This document shows, in pieces, positions 52,073 to 61,261 of a stretch of DNA of 64,000 nt. This DNA is from Advenella sp048381675 (GTDB lineage: Bacteria; Pseudomonadota; Gammaproteobacteria; Burkholderiales; Burkholderiaceae_B). The position numbers and the translations under genes are program-made. The notes beneath the pieces are model-generated. The model was not told the origin of the DNA. It ran no database searches and saw only the letters and a program-made list of their open reading frames with translations. Each line of letters starts with the position of its first letter. The stretch's first letter is position 1. The DNA is taken from positions 124,001 to 188,000 of the forward strand of contig NZ_JBLWIS010000002.1 in assembly GCF_048381675.1 (NCBI RefSeq), in the 5' to 3' direction.

Positions 52073-53678
52073 TTTTCCAGGTAGATGTACGGCATTTGTC
52101 GTCATGGTGTTTTTACTGGCGTGGGTGTTTTTTTCAACGACCCGTGCGGCTACTCTATCACCTATGTGGCAACTTGATATCCTCGAAATGCCGACAAGTC
52201 CCGGGCAGCGGATTCAGGTAAATGGTGTGATGAAAGACAATCAATTTGCTCCTTCTAGCGTAGAGTTCAACATACAAGAAAGTACAACAACGGTTCTTCC
52301 TGCTTTGCCCCTTGGGTCTTCTTTGCTTGAATTCTTGTCGGTACGCGCATTTGGGGTAGAAGAGCGTGTAGAGGTGGTACAGGGCAAGGATAATGAGTTA
52401 ACGATTGATTGCCGGGCGGGTAGTCAGACCGCGGGGGTGTTATTTACGCCAGTGTCTGCCAGGATGCCATTTGGGGCAAAGGCGGCTTTGCGCGTGTTGG
52501 CACAAGGCGATGCCGGCTTTGAGTGGGGTGTTTCACCAGCGGGTAAAGATGCGCGGCTTCTGGTCCCTGTTGCGGTAGCTAATGGTAGCCTTGCGGCTGA
52601 CATCTCGCTTGATCGCGTGGCTACACTAATGCCAGACTATAGGGTTGAAAAACCATCCCCAGATGTGTCACTGCTTTCATTTACCATAATCTGTCCATTG
52701 AATACGGCCAGTCTGCAAATTCGGTCCATTGAGCTGGTGCCTGCCCCGGTGGCACCTTCCGGCTTGCGGGCTGCCTGGGTCTGGAACGCCAAACGCTGGC
52801 TTGAGGCCCCTGGTAAGTTGGTGAATGAAGCCAGAAAACTTGGCTTGCAGCGTCTTTATATTGCCCTGGATGTTCCTGCCAGTGGCGGGGACGTGGTAAA
52901 TAAGGAGTTGCTTTCCGGCTTTATTGCCATGGCAAAACGCCATGATATTGACATATGGGCCGTTGAAGGTGATCCTGCCATGGCTTTACCCAGTGGGCGT
53001 GAGCATGCATTGCAGCGCTTACAGTCCATCCATCGCTATCAGGACAGCGTACCGCAGTCGTCTCGCCTGGGGGGTATTCAATATGATATTGAACCTTATT
53101 TATTGCCAGATTACCGTGCCAATCCACAAGAAACAGGCCGGCAGTGGGCGCAAACGCTTCAAGTATTGGCAGCGCAAAGTGAATTGAAACTGGATATGGT
53201 GTTGCCATTCTGGTTGCCACAATCACCCATGGCTACAGCGGTGCTTGGGGGGCTAAGTGAAACGGCCGACTCCATCACTATCATGGCTTACCGTACAGCG
53301 GAACCGGTCATTCAACAAGTGGCAGAGCCCTTGCTGTCATGGGGGTCAGCAAAGGGGGTACCGGTTTATGTGGCCCTGGAGGCAGGCCCTTTGCCTGATG
53401 ATTTGATCCAGTCTTATATTGCCGCAGAGGCCGGAAAGCCTGCCACGTTATGGTTGCTTGCCAATGCCGGTAAGGGGAACGCCTTGCGTTTTGACAAGCC
53501 GGTTTTGTTGGAGCAGGGTCTTGGCTATTTGGAAGCAGGGCAGGTAACCGTACCAGCATCCCGGATTAGTTTTTTGGGTGAAACGGCTGCTATGCTGAAT
53601 ACAGGGCGTCAATTACAAGCTGCGCTAAGGGCATGGGCCTCATATGCAGGGATGGTTTTTCATGGCTTGTTTGATTAA
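52053..53678 (+). CDS. Exported TIM-barrel protein, GH18-like, of a putative polysaccharide locus
   Basis: The protein has about 541 residues from ATG 52053, with an N-terminal signal peptide (VVMVFLLAWVFFSTTRAA). An N-terminal part (to about 230) is beta-rich. From about 240 there is a barrel-like pattern: LRAAWVWNAKRWLEAPGKLV, GLQRLYIALDVPA, GGIQYDIEPYLLPDY, KLDMVLPFWLPQSP and SITIMAYRTAEPV. The D-x-E of YDIEPY and the MAYR strand are placed as in GH18-like barrels. I infer a carbohydrate-active enzyme or deacetylase-like accessory, comparable in role to PgaB; no activity is proven. It overlaps the end of the kinase gene, so translation is coupled. Confidence 0.7.
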   Translation: MLLSRLDFPGRCTAFVVMVFLLAWVFFSTTRAATLSPMWQLDILEMPTSPGQRIQVNGVMKDNQFAPSSVEFNIQESTTTVLPALPLGSSLLEFLSVRAFGVEERVEVVQGKDNELTIDCRAGSQTAGVLFTPVSARMPFGAKAALRVLAQGDAGFEWGVSPAGKDARLLVPVAVANGSLAADISLDRVATLMPDYRVEKPSPDVSLLSFTIICPLNTASLQIRSIELVPAPVAPSGLRAAWVWNAKRWLEAPGKLVNEARKLGLQRLYIALDVPASGGDVVNKELLSGFIAMAKRHDIDIWAVEGDPAMALPSGREHALQRLQSIHRYQDSVPQSSRLGGIQYDIEPYLLPDYRANPQETGRQWAQTLQVLAAQSELKLDMVLPFWLPQSPMATAVLGGLSETADSITIMAYRTAEPVIQQVAEPLLSWGSAKGVPVYVALEAGPLPDDLIQSYIAAEAGKPATLWLLANAGKGNALRFDKPVLLEQGLGYLEAGQVTVPASRISFLGETAAMLNTGRQLQAALRAWASYAGMVFHGLFD

Positions 53679-53900
53679 TCGTTATTGTTTAGAGTGTTAG
53701 TAAATCGTTTTAACATCTGGTGATTAAGTATTGGTTTATGAGGTTTATAGATAAAAAGAATCAACGCCAATCAATCAATATGTTTAAATAATAGATTAAT
53801 CGTTTTATTAAAATACACTCAGGCTCCTGATAACAGTTGAGATCATTACCTTTACATAATGAAATGGCAGGCAGTGTCGGGTATAAAAAAGGAGTTATGC

Positions 53901-54275
53901 ATGAATGAGTCCCCTATGATTCTTATCGCCGATGATGATGAGCTTTTGCGTGAATTACTGGAATATAAGCTTTCTGCTCGTGGTTATTCGGTTATATCTG
54001 TGGCCGATGGCCTAGCGGCTTATGAAGCGTGTTTGCAACATAAACCCGCTTTAATCGTGCTTGATGCAATGATGCCAGAGCTGGATGGTTTTGCTTTGCT
54101 CAGGCGTTTGCAGGCTGAAGGAGCACTGGCTGATACACAAGTATTAATGTTAACGGCAAAGCGCCAGGAAGAAGATATTGTGGGCGCATTCCGTTCGGGG
54201 GCGGCTGATTATCTGCAAAAGCCTTTCAAGCCCGAAGAGCTGATGTCCCGTATTGCGAATATTGTGCCATTGTAA
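53901..54275 (+). CDS. Single-domain response regulator (CheY-like)
   Basis: The 124-residue receiver has the acidic pocket DDDELLREL, the phospho-acceptor Asp in LIVLDAMMPELDGFALLRRL, Thr in MLTAKRQEEDIVG and Lys in ADYLQKPFKPEELMSRI. It has no output domain. ATG 53901 follows AAGGAG at six bases; an earlier in-frame ATG (53859) lacks a ribosome site. The 220 bases before it (53679-53900) are AT-rich and may hold its promoter. It likely receives phosphate from the upstream kinase and acts on the biosynthesis proteins or the Hpt. Confidence 0.92.
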   Translation: MNESPMILIADDDELLRELLEYKLSARGYSVISVADGLAAYEACLQHKPALIVLDAMMPELDGFALLRRLQAEGALADTQVLMLTAKRQEEDIVGAFRSGAADYLQKPFKPEELMSRIANIVPL

Positions 54276-54286
54276 GAGTCACCTTG

Positions 54287-55357
54287 ATGAAGCACCTAAG
54301 GCATGCTGCTTGCGCGGGATCTGGGTTGTTAATGCTTTTATTTGGTGTCATGGCATGGGCTTCCACTACGCATAATATAGACCGGCTTTATCAGGAAGGT
54401 GTGCGGGCCCGTCTTGATGGCCGCCCGGCCGAGGCCATTGTTTTTTTTAGTCAGGCTTTGGTCTTGCAGCCTGATCATGTTGATTTGCTCTTGCAGCAGG
54501 GTCTTGCGCTTTCTGCCAGTGGTCGGGATAACGAAGCCGAGCCAGTGCTGCAGCGTGTATTGCAATTGGCACCCAATTATACGGATGCCCAACAAGCGCT
54601 TGAACGAATTCAGGCCAGGCGTAGGCAAGTGCCGGAAAAGGTCTTGCCTGATTCCATGGAACCCCGTTACCGGCTTGATTTGGGCGTCACCCGCAGTCAT
54701 CTTTCAGGAGACAGGCCATACTGGAAAGAGGGTGGTTTCCGGCTATCCTATAAAGCAAATGAAGAGACCACGATTTCGGGTGGCATGGATATCAGTCGTC
54801 GCTACAATAAGACTGACACTTATGGTGAGTTAAGAGTTGATCATCGGTTTGCAGACCGGTTAACAGGCTATTTGTATGTGGGTGGCACACCCAGTGCCGA
54901 TTTTCTTCCTAAAGCGGCCGTGGGCCTGGGGGGGGAATATCGCCTGAATAATTCAGCGGGTCCGAACGCGACCTATGCTTTGCTGAATCTGCGTTTTAGC
55001 CGTTATAACACCGGCAATACCTGGTCTGCTTATGCGGGTATCAGACAGTATCTTGGCGATGATCATGTCTGGATCACGGTCAATTCGATTAACGCAAGGG
55101 ATGAAAAGCAGCGGTTCCAAAGCGGTTTTTCCTTGCGGATGGATTGGCAAGCCAAGCCTGATCTGCGCTTGCTGGCGGGTTTTGCCAATGCGCCAGAATC
55201 CAGCGATGGCCTCACGTTGCGCACCCGTACGTTTTTCATGGGAGGCGTGTATGATGTCAGTCCTGTTTTTGCACTTAACCTGAATCTGGCACATGAAAAG
55301 CTTTCAGGAATTTATGATCGTAACAGCGTCCGTGTCGGGCTGACTTACCGGTTTTAA
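54287..55357 (+). CDS. YaiO-like TPR plus outer-membrane beta-barrel protein
   Basis: The 356-residue protein begins at ATG 54287 with a signal peptide (LLMLLFGVMAWAST). Residues ~35-115 are TPR repeats (ARLDGRPAEAIVFFSQALVL, NYTDAQQALERIQ). Residues ~125-356 alternate strands and turns typical of an outer-membrane beta-barrel: LDLGVTRSHLSGDRPYWKEG, FSRYNTGNTWSAYAGIRQYL and the final aromatic RVGLTYRF. The combination matches the YaiO/PgaA-like class, where TPRs capture a polysaccharide synthase or deacetylase and the barrel forms the secretion pore. Confidence 0.82.
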   Translation: MKHLRHAACAGSGLLMLLFGVMAWASTTHNIDRLYQEGVRARLDGRPAEAIVFFSQALVLQPDHVDLLLQQGLALSASGRDNEAEPVLQRVLQLAPNYTDAQQALERIQARRRQVPEKVLPDSMEPRYRLDLGVTRSHLSGDRPYWKEGGFRLSYKANEETTISGGMDISRRYNKTDTYGELRVDHRFADRLTGYLYVGGTPSADFLPKAAVGLGGEYRLNNSAGPNATYALLNLRFSRYNTGNTWSAYAGIRQYLGDDHVWITVNSINARDEKQRFQSGFSLRMDWQAKPDLRLLAGFANAPESSDGLTLRTRTFFMGGVYDVSPVFALNLNLAHEKLSGIYDRNSVRVGLTYRF

Positions 55358-55365
55358 TTGCTGAT

Positions 55366-56403
55366 ATGCTATATGCCATTTGGGCCGTCTCTCTTGGATT
55401 GTTTCTGGTTTCAATTCTGGCCATGGTGGTGTTGTTGTGCCTGCGGTTTATAAAGCAGCGTCAAGATAAACGTGATCAGGTTTTGTCGGCACAATTAAAA
55501 AAAGCCATTGTTATCTGGCTTCATACACCCGATGCTGATGTAAGCATGTTACAGCAGGCAGCTAAAGCAAACCCACGCCAGATGGTCCGGCTGCTAACGC
55601 ATATGGCTTCGCTGCTAGAGGGCCAGGAACATGCCCGTCTGGTTGGGTTATGCAAAGATCTGGGTTTACAAACATATATGCTGACCGAGTTGTTTCGGGG
55701 GCGTTCGGGCCAACGCATAAAATTCGCAGAGGCATTGGCTTTTTTTAATACTGATGAAGTTGCCGAGGCTTTGAGCGCGTCCCTGACGGCCTCAAACCCC
55801 GAGTTGCGTCTTGCAGCAGCCCGCTCTTTGGCTCACCAGCAACGTCAGGTGCCCGCATCAGCGCTACGCGATATGCATTGGGAAGACTCTGCCCTGGTTG
55901 ATGGTCTGTTCAAACAACTGGCCTTACACCAGACCGATGATTTACTTGCGTTGGTGCGGGACACTTCAGTGTTGCCAGAGCGCCGGGTATCAGCGCTTAG
56001 TGCTTTGGCTAACACCGGTGACTTAACGCTATTGCCCATATTTATTGAAATGACCAGCGACGCTTTGGCGCCATTACGTGAAGTCGCCGTGCAGGGCCTG
56101 GGAACACTAGGGCATCCAAGGGCTAAAGAGGCCATTGAACGCTTGCTTGACGATGAGCAATACCGCGTGCGTGCTGCTGCCGTCAGGGCAGTTGGGCAGA
56201 TACAGCTGGAAGCGTTGTATGATCATGCGGCCAAACTGTTGGCCGATGATTCCTGGTGGGTGCGTTTTGCGGCGGCCGAGGCATTGGCCGGCTGTGGTGA
56301 AAAAGGCTTGTCAGTCTTGCGTAAGGTGCAGGCCAGCGGTGCACTTGAAGCCAGTGATATGGCTTCTATGGCGTTGCTTGAATACACCAGGGGAGTTGAA
56401 TGA
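55366..56403 (+). CDS. Membrane-anchored HEAT-repeat protein
   Basis: The 345-residue protein has one N-terminal membrane helix (AIWAVSLGLFLVSILAMVVL), followed by a helical cytoplasmic or periplasmic region. From about residue 130 it contains HEAT/PBS-lyase-type repeats (SNPELRLAAARSLAHQQRQV-like units; PLREVAVQGLGTLGHPRAKE; YRVRAAAVRAVGQIQLEALY; WWVRFAAAEALAGCGEKGLS). Such scaffolds bind partner proteins. Its stop overlaps the start of the glycosyltransferase (ATGA), so it probably holds the synthase or links it to the exporter. Confidence 0.84.
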   Translation: MLYAIWAVSLGLFLVSILAMVVLLCLRFIKQRQDKRDQVLSAQLKKAIVIWLHTPDADVSMLQQAAKANPRQMVRLLTHMASLLEGQEHARLVGLCKDLGLQTYMLTELFRGRSGQRIKFAEALAFFNTDEVAEALSASLTASNPELRLAAARSLAHQQRQVPASALRDMHWEDSALVDGLFKQLALHQTDDLLALVRDTSVLPERRVSALSALANTGDLTLLPIFIEMTSDALAPLREVAVQGLGTLGHPRAKEAIERLLDDEQYRVRAAAVRAVGQIQLEALYDHAAKLLADDSWWVRFAAAEALAGCGEKGLSVLRKVQASGALEASDMASMALLEYTRGVE

Positions 56404-57818
56404 TTGCAGAAATCGGATGGTTTCACTACTTGGTAGAGATACTTGCCATTGCATTGATTACGGTTGGCTTCTCACAGAACTTGCTGTATTTTTTGCAAGT
56501 GACAATCGCAATTCGAGCCCTGAAACCGGAAAGGGCAAGCATTGAGTCTACCTTGCTATGGCATCGTTACAGTGCAACTTGCCCACCTATCTCTATTCTG
56601 GCACCCGCCTATAACGAAGAGGCAGGTGTGGTGGAAAGCACTAAGGCATTGCTGGCCTTGCAATATCCAAGGATGGAAATCATTGTTATAAATGATGGCT
56701 CAAAAGATGCAACCCTTGATTGTTTGATTAATGAGTTTGGGATGAAACCATCCTATCGTATTTTTCAGGAGGTGGCTCCCCATCAGCCCATCAAAGGTGT
56801 TTACCGTTCGGCCAGTTACCCGAATCTGGTGGTGGTGGACAAGCATAACGGTGGCAAGGCGGATGCCCTGAATGCAGGTATCAATGTGTCACGCTCGCCT
56901 TTATTTTGCGCCATGGATTCCGATTCGATTATTGAGTCCGATGCATTGCTGCGAATGGTGCAACCTTTTGTCGACCAGCCCGGCCGTACGATAGCCGTGG
57001 GCGGTTCGGTACGGGTAGTTAATGGTTGCAGTGTATCCAGTGGGCGTGTTGTCAAGGTATGCACCCCCAAACGCCTGGTTGCGCTTTTTCAAGTGCTTGA
57101 ATACATGCGTGCCTTTTCAGTTGCCCGGGTTGCCTGGAGCGAACTGAAAACCCTTACGCTTATTTCTGGCGCATTTGGCGTGTTCAAGCGGGATGTAGTG
57201 GTGGATGTGGGCGGCTACAGTACCGATACCGTGGGTGAAGACCTTGATTTGGTATTGAAGATGCATGCGCTGATGATAGAGCGCAAGGTTAAATACAATA
57301 TTGTTTTTTTGCCAGAACCCTTATGCTGGACCGAGGTGCCGGAAACACTTACTGTGCTCAAGCGTCAGCGAAGCCGGTGGCAGCGTGGGGCTTTGGAAGT
57401 TTTTTTCAGGCATCGCCATATGCTGTTCAACCCGCGTTACGGCCGAATCGGTATGCTTGGCATGGGACAGATTTTTTTGGTGGATGTGATTGGGCCACTG
57501 GCTGAAATCCTGGGCTACGTGCTGTTACCGGTTTTTTGGTGGATAGGCACTTTGGATGTTGAGTACATGTGGGCATTTATGGCGCTGATATTCCTGGCGG
57601 GTACTTTTTTCAGCGTTGCCTCAATGGTACTGGCTGAACTGGATGTCCGCCGATATCCTAGAATGGCTGATTTGCTAAGGCTGGGCCTGGCAGCGCTGAT
57701 AGAAAACCTGGGTTACCGCCAATTGAATGGCATTTGGCGTTTGCGTGGCTGGTGGCAATTCCTGCGCAAGGATTCACGCTGGGAGGCCATGCCACGGGTT
57801 GGTTTTAAACGGGACTAA
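56400..57818 (+). CDS. Processive family-2 glycosyltransferase (BcsA/PgaC-like)
   Basis: This 472-residue membrane enzyme has an N-terminal helix, a GT-A catalytic domain and about four C-terminal helices. Catalytic signatures are PISILAPAYNEEAGVVESTK, VINDGSKDATLDCLI, the DSD-type AMDSDSIIESDALLRMV, the base-containing TVGEDLDLVLKMH and the processive-type QRSRWQRGALEVFF (QxxRW). These define enzymes that polymerise and extrude polysaccharides such as poly-N-acetylglucosamine, cellulose or hyaluronan. With the porin-like YaiO neighbour it forms the core of a secretion-coupled synthase. The sugar is not predictable. The 3' end overlaps the convergent Hpt gene by 14 bases. Confidence 0.88.
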   Translation: MIAEIGWFHYLVEILAIALITVGFSQNLLYFLQVTIAIRALKPERASIESTLLWHRYSATCPPISILAPAYNEEAGVVESTKALLALQYPRMEIIVINDGSKDATLDCLINEFGMKPSYRIFQEVAPHQPIKGVYRSASYPNLVVVDKHNGGKADALNAGINVSRSPLFCAMDSDSIIESDALLRMVQPFVDQPGRTIAVGGSVRVVNGCSVSSGRVVKVCTPKRLVALFQVLEYMRAFSVARVAWSELKTLTLISGAFGVFKRDVVVDVGGYSTDTVGEDLDLVLKMHALMIERKVKYNIVFLPEPLCWTEVPETLTVLKRQRSRWQRGALEVFFRHRHMLFNPRYGRIGMLGMGQIFLVDVIGPLAEILGYVLLPVFWWIGTLDVEYMWAFMALIFLAGTFFSVASMVLAELDVRRYPRMADLLRLGLAALIENLGYRQLNGIWRLRGWWQFLRKDSRWEAMPRVGFKRD

Positions 57819-58134
57819 CCGGGCTGTCATTTTGCAGGATGGCCGAGATGGTGGCTATTAGCGTTTGCAATGCCGTATTGATGTCCTGTGTATTTTGTCT
57901 TTGCATGATGCATGCTTCCAGGGCCAGGGAACAAGTGCTGATCTCGTCATAGCCAAATACGCCGCCAATACCGGCCAGTTTATGGGCTTGATGCAAAAGG
58001 GCCTGGTAGTCCTCTTCCGTACGAAGGTTAATGGTAGATGGTAAGTGCGTTTGCAGTTGTGCCAGCTCGCGCTGCAAGCGTTCATGAAAGCGTGCACGTA
58101 ATTGCAGCCACTTGGTATTATCTTGTGAACTCAT
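57805..58134 (-). CDS. Histidine phosphotransfer (Hpt) protein
   Basis: The 109-residue helical protein has the Hpt signature ALLHQAHKLAGIGGVFGYDE, where the His after QA (about residue 52) is the phosphate carrier. It is placed just behind a receiver gene on the same strand and convergent with the synthase. Kinase to receiver to Hpt to receiver would be a complete phosphorelay within this locus, although the order is inferred. Confidence 0.88.
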   Translation of the reverse strand: MSSQDNTKWLQLRARFHERLQRELAQLQTHLPSTINLRTEEDYQALLHQAHKLAGIGGVFGYDEISTCSLALEACIMQRQNTQDINTALQTLIATISAILQNDSPVSPV

Positions 58135-58139
58135 TAGTA

Positions 58140-58520
58140 TTACAGCTTGCTTGGAATAAAGTTGCGCACCTGTTCAGGCAGAGTGATGGGGTCGAATGGT
58201 TTGGCAATGACACCTACGGCCCCCATGGCTAACAAGGTTTGCACGTAATCTTCTTGGGCCCTTGCTGTAATGAAAACAACAGGAATATCCGCGCAGCCTG
58301 GCAATTGCCGGATATGGGCAAAGGTTGTGGGTCCATCCATGTCAGGCATCATGACATCCAGCAGGATAATATCCGGCTTCCATTCTGGAATCAGTTCCAG
58401 GGCCATTTTTCCGCATTCACATGAGCGAACCTCAAGGTCCGGATCCATTTCTAGCGAGAAAACGGCGACTTCCCGAATATCAGGTTCATCGTCTATGTAA
58501 AGAAGGCGTATTGAAGACAT
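58140..58520 (-). CDS. Single-domain response regulator (receiver)
   Basis: The 126-residue receiver has LLYIDDEPDIREVAVFSLEM, phospho-Asp in ILLDVMMPDMDGPTTFAHIR, Thr in VVFITARAQEDYVQ and Lys in VGVIAKPFDPITL. No output domain is attached. It is followed after five bases by the Hpt gene on the same strand, so the two are an operon. The upstream gap 58521-58843 holds no gene or clear motif. Confidence 0.92.
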   Translation of the reverse strand: MSSIRLLYIDDEPDIREVAVFSLEMDPDLEVRSCECGKMALELIPEWKPDIILLDVMMPDMDGPTTFAHIRQLPGCADIPVVFITARAQEDYVQTLLAMGAVGVIAKPFDPITLPEQVRNFIPSKL

Positions 58521-58843
58521 GGATTATTCCGTATGACTGTTGCCTTGGTATTATAGCAACCTGATTAAACAGCAAATGGTAGGGGTTGGGCCTCTTGCCG
58601 TCAAGAATTGGTTTGTCATGATTTGTTCTTGGGTTTGTTACAACTTCTGTGTTTGTTCCATTTATAGAACTATTCTGTCCAGATAATGGATTTTTTAATT
58701 AATTTGTTTCAGTTAAGATGACAATATCAAACGCTTTTCCGTGATGGTTTGTTTAGATCCATTTTTTGAATCCTGGCCAATCTAAAAATTCGTTTTTTAA
58801 CGGAGAGCTGTCATTCATGATTTAGCAATGGAAAGGAGGAATA

Positions 58844-59818
58844 ATGGGTTTATTGGTAGAAGGAAAATGGCTTTCTCAATGGTATGACACAGCCAGCAAC
58901 GGGGGTAACTTCATTCGCACTGATGCCCAGTTCCGTCACTGGATTACTCCGGATGGCAGTGCAGGCCCAAGCGGAGAGGGGGGCTTCAAGGCCGAGGCAG
59001 GACGTTATCATTTGTATGTCTCTCTGGCTTGTCCATGGGCTAATCGGGTGTTGATCATGCGTAAGCTAAAAGGCCTGGAGCAAATGATTTCGGTTTCAGT
59101 CGTAAACCCATATATGGCTGAAAACGGCTGGACATTTGAGCCGGGCCCGGGTGTGATTGCTGATCCGGTAGGTAATGCCAAGTATTTATATGAGGTTTAT
59201 TTACGGGCCCAGCCAACTTACAGCGGACGAGTGACGGTGCCGGTACTGTGGGATCTTCAGCAAAATACGATCGTGAACAATGAATCATCGGAAATTATCC
59301 GCATGTTCAATTCGGCGTTTGACGGGATTGGTGCAAAGCCTGGCAATTATGCGCCTGCAGAATTGCTGAATGACATTGATAAAATCAACGCATGGGTGTA
59401 TGAGGGTATTAATAACGGGGTTTATCGAACCGGGTTTGCCACCGTCCAAACGGTATATGAAAAAGAAGTCAGCCATGTATTTCACTGCCTGGATGAACTG
59501 GAACATATACTGGGACGCCAGCCCTATTTGTTAGGCGACCTGATAACCGAAGCCGACTGGCGCCTGTTTACCACCCTGATTCGTTTTGATGCGGTTTATC
59601 ATGGCCATTTCAAATGCAATCTGAAACGTTTGGTGGATTATGACAATTTATGGAGCTATACGCGGGAACTGTATCAGGTTCCGGGTATTGCATCCACGGT
59701 AAATTTTGATCATATCAAACAGCATTATTACCGTAGCCACGATATGATCAACCCTAATCGCATTGTACCCATGGGCCCGTTGCTGGACTTGATACAGCCT
59801 GCCAGCAGGGTGTTTTAG
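58844..59818 (+). CDS. Glutathionyl-hydroquinone reductase-like GST (xi class)
   Basis: The 324-residue protein belongs to the xi-class glutathione transferases (YqjG/ECM4). The catalytic cysteine lies in YHLYVSLACPWANRVLIMRK, with the substrate-side conserved WTFEPGPGVIADP and SSEIIRMFNSAFD. The C-terminal helical half includes LGRQPYLLGDLITEADWRLF. These enzymes reduce glutathionyl-hydroquinones with glutathione. ATG 58844 has GGAGGA before it. It may serve in detoxifying quinones from aromatic catabolism, but it lies 11 kb from the gentisate genes. Confidence 0.9.
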   Translation: MGLLVEGKWLSQWYDTASNGGNFIRTDAQFRHWITPDGSAGPSGEGGFKAEAGRYHLYVSLACPWANRVLIMRKLKGLEQMISVSVVNPYMAENGWTFEPGPGVIADPVGNAKYLYEVYLRAQPTYSGRVTVPVLWDLQQNTIVNNESSEIIRMFNSAFDGIGAKPGNYAPAELLNDIDKINAWVYEGINNGVYRTGFATVQTVYEKEVSHVFHCLDELEHILGRQPYLLGDLITEADWRLFTTLIRFDAVYHGHFKCNLKRLVDYDNLWSYTRELYQVPGIASTVNFDHIKQHYYRSHDMINPNRIVPMGPLLDLIQPASRVF

Positions 59819-59938
59819 GGCGTTCATTAAACTGGTTCGTGCTAAATGCCCATTTCTGCCCGGCGTAGGGTATTCATGATTGCCATTTCCGGGCAAATGG
59901 TACAAAATCAGGGGGTTATAAATCCTTAATGGTTTTTT

Positions 59939-61261
59939 ATGTTGGCTGGTGATTTGCTCGTAAATGTGCTTTTTATTTTACTGCTGGTTGTGATTAGCGG
60001 TTTTTTTTCCATTGCAGAAATTTCCCTTGCCGCTTCGCGCAAAATAAAGCTTCGCCTGTTAGCCAATGATGGCAATGCCAAAGCGCTCCAGGTACTGGCA
60101 TTGCAGGACAACCCCGGCAATTTTTTCACCGTGATCCAGATTGGACAAAATGCCGTGGCAATCATGGCGGGTATTGTCGGTGAGAGTACCTTGTCACCTT
60201 ATGTGGCCAATTTAATTTCAGTCGTATATAACGGCCCTTTGCTGGGTACCTTGTCATTTTTATTGTCTTTTTTGTTGGTGACATCATCGTTTGTGATGTT
60301 CTCTGATCTTGTGCCGAAGCGGCTTGCCATGGCCCAGCCAGAAAAACAGGCCATGGCTGTGGTTAAACCGATGAAATTTTGCATGCTGCTGTTTGCGCCT
60401 TTGGTATGGCTGTTTAGCGGTTTGGCCAATATCATTCTTCGTTTGATGAGGGTGCCGCAAGTGCGCGAAGAAGAAATTACCGGTGATGATATTGTGGCGC
60501 TGGCCGAAGCCGGTGCGCAGGGTGGTGGGGTGCTGCAGCAAGAACAATACATGATTCGTAACGTATTCGAGATGGATTCACGCACGGTACCGTCAGCCAT
60601 GACCCCGCGTGAAAGTATCGTGTATTTTTCCCTGAATGAGACAGAAGAAAATATCCGCACGAAAATTGCCGAGTTTCCCCATGGTAAATTTCCGGTTTGC
60701 CAGGATACGCTAGATCACGTCATTGGTTATGTCGATTCCAAGGATATTTTGCCCCGTATATTGCAAGGCAAGGATTTATCGCTCAGGACCGCGCCCATTG
60801 TACGAAAGGTTCTGGTATTGCCCGACACCCTGACCCTGTTTGAAGCACTAGAACAGTTTCGTGCCGCCAAAGAAGATTTTAGCCTGATCATGAATGAATA
60901 CGCGATGGTGGTGGGATTGCTCAGTTTGCAAGATGTCATGAATACTGTCATGGGTGACCTGGTAGGTTCCCTTCAGGAAGAGTGGATCGTGCAACGTGAT
61001 GACCAATCGTGGCTGGTAGATGGCATGACCCCTATTGAGGACGTGATGGCGGCGCTTAAAATAAAAGAGTTTGAGGGGTTTGAAAATTACGAAACCGTCG
61101 CCGGATTCATCATGTATAAGTTGCGCAAAGTGCCACGACCCACTGATTTTGTTCTGTATAACCGCTACAAATTTGAAGTCGTGGACATTGACAACTACCG
61201 GATTGACCAGGTGCTGGTAACCCGGCATGACGGATCAATGCAAGGTCCCGTTAATCTTTAA
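59939..61261 (+). CDS. CNNM/CorC-family membrane protein with CBS domains
   Basis: The 440-residue protein combines an N-terminal CNNM (DUF21) membrane domain (FILLLVVISGFFSIAEISLA with about four helices), a pair of CBS domains (about residues 210-330; AMTPRESIVYFSLNETEENI, FPVCQDTLDHVIGYVDSKDI) and a C-terminal CorC/HlyC domain (about 350-430; GMTPIEDVMAALKIKEFEGF). Family members transport or sense Mg2+ and Co2+ and were once called hemolysins. It stands alone between the GST and MFS genes. It overlaps the MFS gene's 3' end by about 27 bases. Confidence 0.88.
   Translation: MLAGDLLVNVLFILLLVVISGFFSIAEISLAASRKIKLRLLANDGNAKALQVLALQDNPGNFFTVIQIGQNAVAIMAGIVGESTLSPYVANLISVVYNGPLLGTLSFLLSFLLVTSSFVMFSDLVPKRLAMAQPEKQAMAVVKPMKFCMLLFAPLVWLFSGLANIILRLMRVPQVREEEITGDDIVALAEAGAQGGGVLQQEQYMIRNVFEMDSRTVPSAMTPRESIVYFSLNETEENIRTKIAEFPHGKFPVCQDTLDHVIGYVDSKDILPRILQGKDLSLRTAPIVRKVLVLPDTLTLFEALEQFRAAKEDFSLIMNEYAMVVGLLSLQDVMNTVMGDLVGSLQEEWIVQRDDQSWLVDGMTPIEDVMAALKIKEFEGFENYETVAGFIMYKLRKVPRPTDFVLYNRYKFEVVDIDNYRIDQVLVTRHDGSMQGPVNL

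Noticed and set aside
59939..61261. CorC-family protein as a hemolysin
   Set aside because: The name is historical; domains indicate an ion transporter or sensor.
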